From Hypericum androsaemum (lineage: Eukaryota > Streptophyta > Magnoliopsida > Malpighiales > Hypericaceae), in NCBI GenBank assembly GCA_963995505.1, contig OZ023180.1:4774501-4838500 (forward strand): DNA of 64,000 bases, written 5' to 3'. The notes beneath the pieces are model-generated. The model saw nothing but the letters and a program-made list of their open reading frames with translations. It had not been told where the DNA came from and ran no database searches. Positions 55,974 to 64,000 of this stretch are shown piece by piece (the stretch's first letter is position 1; every line of letters begins with the position of its first letter). Both the position numbers and the translations under genes were made by a program.

Positions 55974-56566
55974 CAAATAGATCAAATCAGTGTAGCAAAC
56001 TGGACATAGTAGAAGAAACTTGTGATGTAAAATAGCTTAACAGAAGTGGTGCCTGGTACTTCTATTTTCAGCAGCATAAATCAATGTCCAGAAAACAAAA
56101 AAACTCAGTTAAGTTAAGCTCCTACCATCAAGCATTCAACCAGTTTCCGATGATTAAACATTGTAACAATAAGGTTTCATCAGACGCTGGCAGATCATGT
56201 TTGTTGCTAGGTTTACGAGGAACCTACATCAGGTAGCTCCGTGTTATATCCCAAATCCGGCATACTAGGAAGTCCTCAACATCTTTCACAGAATCAACAG
56301 CAATGATTTGTTCATTTCTTATGCAGCTTCAAGTCCAGGACAGGACCTCTTTCTCAGAGTCAGGTAACTTGTGAACTATTGGAATATGTCACTCTGGAGC
56401 GAGTCGCTATCCTTTCTACTTGTATCAAGAAGCTCGGGCTCATTGTCATTGTTGGTCACAGCTTCTCTGTTGTATCATGAGGCTGAAACTCAGAACCACT
56501 ATTGCTACATGTATCACTATTGCTTCTTCCTGTAACCCCGGTATCGATGTGAACATCGTCGGTACT
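55974..56566. other. 3' region of the NPH3 gene and spacer
   Basis: No further gene recognised. The first few hundred bases are likely the 3' UTR. Confidence 0.5.
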
Positions 56567-57364
56567 TCATGAGTGACAAGTTTGTGACAGTTGTAACTGA
56601 TCCACCCCAATAACTACACCAAAAGGTGGTAATTGGTCATCATCACTGGTTTCCTGATAGTCCATGGGATCATCTTTTCTCCTGCGTTTTCCGCTACCTC
56701 TCTTTCTAACCTTTTCTTTCCCCCTTAACCCTTTCCCGAGCTCCACTGGAGGAAGAGCTGGTGGCTTAGCTGGACTTGCTGTTTGGCCCCTCAAAACAGT
56801 CTTGTGCCATGAATCTGATCCTTGAAATTGAATCAAACTGCTGACCGTCCAACCCTTTTGTGGAGAATGATTCAGCCAAGTATTAGGAAATTTCTTTCAA
56901 ACCAGAAACCTGAGAGTGAAAATCAATACAAGCAGAAGCTAAAAAGAAAAGTGAGTTGGTGTCTGAGGCACACTTGCCGTTCTTTGAAACTCGGATGACA
57001 GAGATATAGGCGCCTTCCTACAACTTTCCGGGTAATTTTCAAGTACCATTCCATGTACTCGCTTTCGTCTCCATCATCATCCCCCGAATAACAATATGGA
57101 GCTGGCGTTCTAGCCATTCATCGAGTTCTGTTTCCATTTTTTTCCAGATAGGTCCATCAACCCCTCTACTTCTTCTCCACATCTTGAGGGATTGGCTGCG
57201 ACATTCCTTCCGTATTCCCAGTGGTAGTAAAAAATATCGTATCGTGTTCCGGATTTTTCCAACCAAACCTTACTTTCCGGGTTAAAAATTCGTGCCAATT
57301 GTCTAGTCCGACCGAATTTTGAATGGTTCGCCGAGTTTAAGGCAGAAATCAGGACGCTCTCCAC
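56567..57364 (-). pseudogene. Probable plant-mobile-domain (MAIN-like) gene relic
   Basis: Minus-strand fragments in different frames: LDEWLERQLHIV (near 57120), then ARTPAPYCYSGDD and ESEYMEWYLKITRKVVGRR (57117-56980), and downstream a basic Ser/Lys/Arg-rich tail (56836-56567). The phrase Y-M-E-W-Y followed by a T-R-K-V motif is typical of the C-terminal end of the plant mobile domain found in MAIN-like proteins and related transposons. Only the 3' part is seen and frames are shifted, so a functional product is unlikely. A degenerate transposon-derived copy is equally possible. Confidence 0.4.
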
Positions 57365-57784
57365 TCTGATTCACGGTCCGATCGGTCAGACTACGTTTTT
57401 TAAAACCTTGCTAAATAGATACATAAAAATTAAAATCTCATCTATCCCTGACCTGACCCACTTTAAAAAACATTTCTTTTGATCCACGAAAATTTATATA
57501 CTAACAAGTTACAACACAAACCCTGCAGAAATAAAATATTCAGAACATTTTCATAATTCAGATTTTAACGTAAATGATATTTAAAACTCAACTAAAATTT
57601 TGTGTTGTAAATGTTTAATTGCTGATGAAACAGAAGCTAAAATTTCACCAACTAGTGAATATAGCCACTGATTATATTGATGAAAGTAGTTGCGTTACAT
57701 GGATCCATGGAACACTTTGAGAAGAAAATAGAAGCTGAAAGAAAGGAACATAACATTCTCTTCTATACACGAACGATGGATCCC

Positions 57785-58775
57785 CTAGATAACAGCAGCA
57801 ACCTCGTGAACTTTATGAGATTCCAGGACACTAGTAGGACTAATAGCAGCGGCGGAGGCGAGATCCGATGGCTTCGAACCACTCCTCACGGCGTCCATGA
57901 CCACTTGCCCGCTGATGTAGTGCTCGCGGCAGACAGGCATGTAAACATCTGCCCCTGCAACGAGCTCTGTCCGAGTCTCTGCCGTCTTCCTGAAGGTGAA
58001 GAATGCGCGTTTCCCGCAGAGCTCGCATCGTGCCGTCAGCTTGGTGACGGTATCTGCTAAGGGCACCACATCCAGCACAGACCCGAACCGCCTCCTGTGC
58101 AACATCAGCAATCAGAAAGACACAACAATCTAATCTAATCTAATCTAATCTAATCTAATCTAATCTAATCTAATCTAATCTAATGGTGTGTGTGTGTGTG
58201 TCAAGGCCAACAGCGGTTACCTCAGATAGTCCCCATCAAGGCCAGCCACAACCACAGTCTTGCCATCGCAATCAGCAGCCTCGCAGCAGAAATCGTAAAG
58301 GTCTTCGAAAAACTGGGCCTCGTCAATGCCGATGACATCGATCTGCAATTCAGAACAGAGCGAGCGATCCGGAGTTCAGCCAACCATCCACCCCTTGTCT
58401 TAGGCAAAGAAGGGATACGTACGCTATCGTAAGCCTCGTCGCCGAGGCGAGGATGGAAGGAAGAGAGATCAGGCAAAGCCCAGCAAGGGAACTTCAATCC
58501 GTCGTGAGTCACCACCGAGTCGACCGCGTACCGATTGTCCTTACTCGACTTTATCATCGCCACTTTCCTATTACACAATATTTGTTCAATTTTATCAATA
58601 TTAAAAACAATTCCAAAGAAAAGGAGCAGAGCAGAGCAGACCTGCCGCCGTCGCTCTCGGAGGTGATGCGGCGGAGGAGGGCGGTGGTCTTCCCCGCGAA
58701 CATGGGGCCCATGATGATGTGGATCTCGCCGTGAGCACGGCGTGGGACCAGGACCTTGGCGGAGGAGGAGGCCAT
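57785..58775 (-). CDS. TK1: Thymidine kinase, TK1 type
   Basis: Four exons on the minus strand (58642-58775, 58423-58567, 58221-58342, 57785-58094) join in frame to 236 residues. Phosphorylates thymidine with ATP in the pyrimidine salvage pathway, supplying dTMP for DNA synthesis. Walker A is GPMFAGKTT (residues 23-31). [12 protein letters not shown] (from residue 94) carries the Asp-Glu that binds magnesium. The lasso/zinc part has [15 protein letters not shown], with the second pair in PVCREHY. Length and exon layout fit plant TK1 enzymes. A short N-terminus without a clear transit peptide suggests a cytosolic form, though dual targeting cannot be excluded. Intron 3 carries a microsatellite. 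TATA and telo-box motifs lie upstream. Confidence 0.95.
58129..58201. repeat. (TAATC)n and (GT)n microsatellite in TK1 intron 3
   Basis: About ten perfect TAATC units (58131-58180) end in a partial unit and run directly into a GT tract (58185-58200). The pair lies inside the 126-base third intron of the thymidine kinase gene, filling more than half of it. Confidence 0.95.
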
Positions 58776-58840
58776 ACTTGTCGACGGAGGCGGTTAGTTT
58801 GTGTGTGGGAGAGGGAGGCTGCGTTGGAGAAGGTAAAGGG

Positions 58841-58853
58841 AAACATATAAATA
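58841..58853 (-). promoter_or_regulatory. Putative TATA box of TK1
   Basis: On the minus strand the sequence reads CTATTTATATGTT, about 66-78 bases upstream of the ATG at 58775. Position and sequence suit a TATA element giving a short leader. Confidence 0.5.
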
Positions 58854-58946
58854 GGGGGGGAGGAGGAGAGAGGGGGGAAATGGAAAGCTTGCAAGGGACG
58901 CTTTTTGGTTCGTTTGTTTTGAATTTGAAAAGTTTTTGAAGAGCCA

Positions 58947-58955
58947 TTAGGGTTT
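58947..58955 (-). promoter_or_regulatory. Telo-box in the TK1 promoter
   Basis: The minus strand reads AAACCCTAA, the plant telo-box, about 170 bases before the ATG. Telo-boxes are known in promoters of cell-cycle and translation genes and often act with other elements. I found no exact E2F consensus next to it. Confidence 0.5.
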
Positions 58956-58979
58956 GGAGGGAAAAAAAATTTCGGATTT

Positions 58980-60703
58980 TGGAGGGAAAATTGAAACTTA
59001 TTTCCCCGATGCGGTGGGCCGAGCCTAGTTTTTTTTTTAGTTTCCTCACAAAAGAAATTGAGAAAATTTCACTTTATAGCATTACATGGCTTGTCGTTTT
59101 TTACCAAATATCGTATGAACTTTTTGGTTACACAAGTTTCCTAAATTCAAATTTTATTTTCACTAAATTTGTGAATTGTGTTTGTAAAAAACAAAACTAC
59201 ATGATACTTAGTTAAAAAGATGGCAAATTATGATGGTCAAAATTTATGGTTCTGATAAAAAGTTTTGGTTCTGAGTCGAGACCGGTGTTAAAATTTAATA
59301 ACCTCTATATTGTAATAACTAATATTTTTTCAGAAAATTTTAGTGCTAAATCCGATCACAATTTTCCCATTAAGTGATATTTTTGATAACTACATATATT
59401 TTACATACTTTGCGAATTTTAAGACACTAACTTGTGATAGACTTGTATTTTGATAAATTTTACATCATCATTCATTTTCTCAATTGTCTTCAGATGATCA
59501 TTGTGATCAACATCGTCTTATTGTAACAAAATATTTCATTTGAGTGTAGTATTTGAATAATAATATAAGCAGGGATTTTAGATATTTGAATATTGACAAA
59601 GTAATTTCTTGGTATTTACATATATATTATTCAAAATTTTAATTTTAATATTTTTCGAGAAAAAATAGTCCCAACGATATCACTTTAGAAAGGTTTGAAC
59701 ATACATTTTCTTCGGCAGTAATAAATGATTTTTTTTTTCAATCCCAATTGTCGATATTCTTTTTTGGTGAAAACAGTTAATCATCTTGAAAGGATTAAAT
59801 GTATTAAATCATAGTTAATTTAGACTTGTGTGAAAACAAGATGAAATGGAATGGTCAAGGGCGAAGATAAAATATAAAAGAGAGAAAAGGTGGAACTATA
59901 CTAGCCAAACATTTTTTTGTGTTTTTATAATGAATAGAAAAATTAAAACTTGATAATCTGATTGATTAGGGAAAAGATGAAAAGAGCAAAAGTGGACGAA
60001 ATAAGTAAATTACCTTCATATTTTTCAGCGGTAATATTGAAAATTTGATAAATAATTTAAAAAAAAAATTAAGCCCAATTTATAAAGGACAGATTTGAGT
60101 AATACTACTTATATAACTATGAGGAAGCACTGAAGGCTTAGGAAATGTGAAGTTTTAAGATGTTACAGGAAAAAAAATTCAATAACGTCGAAAACGAACT
60201 TGAAAATAGATTTATTCCCAAGAACAACCCCTAACGATAGCAAAAGCAAAAATAATTCAAAAAAAAAATCAAACACCACCTTGGAATACAAATGTGCATT
60301 GAAGAACTTGAAAATGATAGAATGAACAAGACAAAAGCAGACCTGGACTAGAATCCACATTCTAGAAAATTGAGAAAATCTAAGGACAATGAACAATGAA
60401 AAAGAAGAAAAAAAATAGTCCCGTAAAGTTTATGCCTTCTTTTTTTCTGTCTTTTTTTTTTTGTGTGTACCGCATCCACACAAGAGATGCAAGGCACAAT
60501 TCTGACTATGTGCCGTAGGCTGATTTTACAGTCACTCGGAATTAAAATCCCAAAGGGACCAAAAGCAAAGAAGCCTAAGAAATGCTGACACAAAATCCAT
60601 TTTTGTCACACACACACTGTTATCCCTAAGATGTAACATTCACAGTTCAGATGCTTCACCAACTCATTTCTCCTACAATACCGCGATCGCCAAAATGATG
60701 CTC
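58980..60703. other. Intergenic between TK1 and the hnRNP 3' end
   Basis: AT-rich DNA without a recognisable gene. The distal part (about 60160-60703) may include 3' UTR of the minus-strand hnRNP gene. Frames at 60163-60396 and 60348-60593 have no known domain. Confidence 0.5.
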
Positions 60704-63700
60704 CTAGGTAGCAATACCTGAAATGGAACGAAACGTTTGACGGGTTAGAGCGTGTGAATCGATGATTGATCGACTAGTTAATGAAGCGTAAAATGGAGGA
60801 AGAACACCAATGCAACAGTAAGATGGACGTGCGTCGACATCATATAACTAAGATTGCAAACAGTGTAGAGTTGAATGAGATTTAGCTAGATGCATCCAGA
60901 AGACATTTAAGAACCCAAAACACTTGTATTCATACATAGTAACAAATCAAAAGTTCGCATAAAGAGGCATTTCTTGACGGCAAGTGTCCCCCACATGGTA
61001 ACATAGGATCATTCAACATTCTTTGACTGCCCGATTAACCTTACTCTTGTTGCAACATATATTGCTCCCCACATTTGGAAGCATAATGAAATGAACAAGC
61101 CATGCCACACGTTAAGATCTGTGTCATAACTTCTGACAAGAGGTCCGAGTAAATAACAAGCTACTACTTCCCTTCCTCGCCTAATTCGGATGATAGACAC
61201 CATGAACACACCAGTGGAAATGAACAAACAGATGCAGTAATAGGAATGATTGTTTTCTCGTGCAGAAAAACTGTAACTTCAACGTACAAGTAAAAAATTT
61301 GAGAAAATGTAACATAGTAGGCAACAAAGATTTTGGAATGTGGGTGAAGCAAGTGTGTTAAAGTTAACTCGCTATAATCTACGACGACTACTTCAAACTC
61401 TGTCGAAATAATTAGAGTACTCTAGTGACCTGAACAAGGTTTGCAGTGAGTTTTCATTAAGAGTAACCTTGTCTTCCGTGACCAGGACCATCATGAACAA
61501 GCCGTTATCCGACTACAATGGGGTCACTGAAAGCAAGAAACTTTCCGGAGCTATGGATCAAGTATAGGAAACTTTCCCAGATCCTTGGTAAAGGATAAAA
61601 ATTTCAGGAGAATTAGAAGATCCCGCTTTGTGCTTCTTATTCATCAAACTTTACCAGTTAATAAATCAGTCAGCAAACACTTCTCTTCCAACTAGTTTAG
61701 TTTACACACTAGTAACACGGGGACACCTAGCATTACTTTGTACTGAACTTGAACAATTGACCAGCCAGACGATATCGCATGGCAGAATTGAGTGACAGGA
61801 AATAAGGTGTGATTACAAAATGGTACGTAGTATGCAATAACTTCAAGATAAGAGCAATGCAAAATCAGGTAACTAGACATGCTAAGAAAAAGTAGCGACA
61901 TAGGAAAGCACTGACAGTTCGTTGCGTTAACATGATCTATTTCCATATCTTAACATAAATTTATATAGTTCAATACATAGTTTTCTGCAAGACTAACATT
62001 AGAAGTCTGGAAGATTCACAAAGGATAAATGGCAGGGAAGGGCGTGAAAAGGAGAATTAGACGAGGAACTCTTACCTCTACTTGACTGTCTCTTATTAAC
62101 AGTGTAACCACCAACATAGCCAGGCGAGCTTTTGACAGAAACATCAGCAGGGTTGGAGTTGCCAATGCCATAGTTGAAGGGATCAGATTCTTCTCTCGCA
62201 GGATCTATTGATCGCCAAGTAGGGTTGCCAAAATCTGAACTCCCGCCAAATGTTTCGGTAAATGTCCCATCAAAGGAATCGTTTGATGCAGCAAATGATG
62301 ATGTCTGACTTATACCAGCTCCAGCATTCCTCCTATAACCAGCTGTCTCTTCAAAGCCAAAACTGTTTTCACCACCACCATATCCAAAATTCAAACCACT
62401 ATTGAAGACATTGTTCCCTCCACCACCTCGAGTTAAAAGGGGTGAAGAACCCCAATTGTTTGCATTGTTACCAAGGTTGACTACAACATCTCCACTTCTG
62501 GATTCCACCTGTGCATTAGAACCACCGTAGTTCATGCTATGATTAAGGCCACCATTTCCCCACAAGTTCCTAGTAACAGAGCTGAAAAATGAAGTATTTC
62601 CTCCATTACCGCCATCGTATCCCATAGGACTGGCAAGCCTATTTGTGTTTCCAATATAATATGAATTCATTCCCCTGGGATAACCAAGGTTGCCACCAAA
62701 ATTTGTGCCAGCTCCGTAAGTTGGACTCATTGTTGACTCGAGATTTATACCCATCCCATGACCAGAACCAACTGCTGGATAGCCGCTGCGGCCCACTGTG
62801 ACAGGGCTGTATCTACCATCCATCCTAAGTCCATAGCCTCCAACACTATTTGGAGTGTATCCCTGGGTGTAGCCATTAAGCAAGCTATTAACTCTACCCA
62901 AACCATAACTATAGCCACTCAATGGGCTGCGAGTAGGACCAGGAGACAACTCTTTAGGAACTGCTCGCTTGACCTCAACCATTTTGCCGTTCAACTCATG
63001 GAAAGTCTTTGTTAAAACTCTGTCGACTGCTTCTTCGGAGTCATACGTGATAAAGCCAAATCCCCTTGGCCTCTGGGTATTGTGATCATACATCACTACA
63101 GCATCTATGATTATCCCAAATTGGTCAAAGTAATTCTTAAAATCACTCTCTGTAACAGTTGATGCCAAACCTCCCACGAAAATCTTTCTGGTATGATCTG
63201 GACCAGGGGAACCATGCATGCTGCTAGCACTGTTCCTGCTAGGAATGTTTTGGTCATCCCGGGGAACCGCTCTTTTTGCCTCAACCTGACATTGACAAAC
63301 TTGTGAACTTAAAAGTCTTAAAAGGAAAAGAGATCACAATGAAGATATTGCATTCAAAACTTTCGCTAGATGCCATTGTCAAAATGAAATCAAAATCCTT
63401 TAGGATATACAATAAAATGTAATAAGGTAAAATGAATTGAAAGTTAAGATACAATGCTACACCAATTTAGAAATTCAGTTGAAAGCAGAAACATAAATAC
63501 AAAAGATTTTGCAGTTCAAACTTGTGCAAGATGTCAATGTCAAAATGAAATAAATTTGTTAGAAAATGGAATTAAATGTAAGAAGGTGAAACGAATTGTA
63601 AGTTAAGATACAATGCTAGCTCAATTTAAAATTCAGTTGAAAGCAGAAGCATAGTGCACCAATCCTAGGAAATAAAGTAGTGTGTTCATCAATATAAAAG

Positions 63701-64000
63701 ATTGCAATACCCCCAAAAGTAAAGAAACAGTACAGGAAAGAGCTCATAGTACACCGATGAGTGATGCAATGATCTAATCCTTATAAACTAAAACTCAATC
63801 GAGCTTACCATTCTTCCATCAATGTTGTGTTTTCCCTTGATGACCCTGTCCGCAACACTTGGGTCAGCAAAAACAACAAAGCCGAATCCACGGGCACGGC
63901 CAGTGGTCCGATCTTTCATTATCACAGCTTCCAAAACATCACCAAAGGATCCGAAATATTCCTTGAGCCTCTCCTCATTGGTGTCCCACGAAATGCCACC
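60704..64000 (-). CDS. Two-RRM hnRNP-like RNA-binding protein (5' end beyond window)
   Basis: Minus-strand exons 63809-64000 (partial at the window edge), 62076-63285 and a 14-base terminal coding exon 60704-60717 join in frame: 471 residues are visible. RRM1 is cut but keeps RNP1 (RGFGFVVF). A linker VEAKRAVPRDDQN leads to RRM2 with RNP2 (KIFVGGL) and RNP1 (RGFGFITY), then a 280-residue Gly/Asn/Ser/Tyr-rich low-complexity tail. Splicing at 62075 (AGA G|GTAAGA) to 60717 gives the end R-G-I-A-T, close to the RGIAA-type C-terminus I recall for plant homologues; reading through the donor would add an unrelated tail. The family resembles hnRNP A/B proteins acting in nuclear and cytoplasmic RNA processing. 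The last intron is 1358 bases. Confidence 0.9.

Noticed and set aside
58129..58201. CRISPR-like regular array of TAATC units
   Set aside because: Five-base units without spacers in a plant intron are a simple microsatellite.
58222..59049. 275-residue minus-strand frame over the TK1 5' region
   Set aside because: It reads through TK1 introns and in other frames of exon 1; the spliced TK1 model explains the conserved parts.

Overview
This window is nuclear DNA from a flowering plant, most likely a woody eudicot. It has intron-rich genes with GT/AG splice sites, plant-specific families (cytokinin receptor, GRAS, WRKY, NPH3, X8), AT-rich intergenic DNA and many plant retrotransposons. I cannot name the species. 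No CRISPR arrays, operons, tRNA genes or intact rRNA genes were seen.

Layout. 0-2.4 kb: AT-rich DNA with small repeat relics, one carrying a decayed 5S rRNA-like segment (Cassandra type). 2.5-8.1 kb: a complete 12-exon cytokinin receptor histidine kinase of the AHK2 type (+). 9.5-10.1 kb: a small secreted X8 (callose-binding type) protein (+). 10.6-11.6 kb: a TMEM256/DUF423 membrane protein (-). 11.8-34.4 kb: a transposon block with no host genes. It holds LINE relics, three solo LTRs (one inside a truncated LINE, one inside a copia element), a copia element disrupted by a rearranged gypsy element, a 6.2-kb copia element, and a nearly full-length 6.3-kb LINE with an identical 15-bp target duplication. 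35.7-36.0 kb: a TRIM-like miniature LTR element. 37.4-40.6 kb: a PAT1-type GRAS transcription factor (+), convergent with a WRKY1-type two-domain WRKY gene (41.0-42.8 kb, -). 45.9-46.9 kb: a long-TIR DNA transposon. 49.1-50.6 kb: a single-exon ES2/DGCR14 homologue (+). 53.7-56.0 kb: an NPH3-family BTB gene (+). 56.6-57.4 kb: a probable plant-mobile-domain relic. 57.8-58.8 kb: thymidine kinase (-). 60.7-64.0 kb: a two-RRM hnRNP-like gene (-) cut by the window edge.

How it fits together. The host genes are not a functional cluster, although hormone signalling (AHK2), light signalling families (PAT1, NPH3), stress transcription (WRKY1), splicing/RNA binding (ES2, hnRNP) and nucleotide salvage (TK) are all present. 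From memory of Arabidopsis loci, ES2, TK and the hnRNP resemble adjacent genes At3g07790-At3g07800-At3g07810, and the NPH3 and PAT1 genes resemble the close neighbours At5g48130 and At5g48150. The order here interleaves those two groups, which suggests an ancestral order later fractionated in Arabidopsis. The exon models for AHK2, X8, TMEM256, WRKY1, NPH3, TK and hnRNP were joined by hand at GT/AG sites, and every junction keeps frame.

I found no convincing new biological system. The most unusual structures are the gypsy element, whose integrase core is replaced by a copy of its own U3 and whose primer-binding site is fused to RNase H, and the stacked solo-LTR insertions with readable target duplications.
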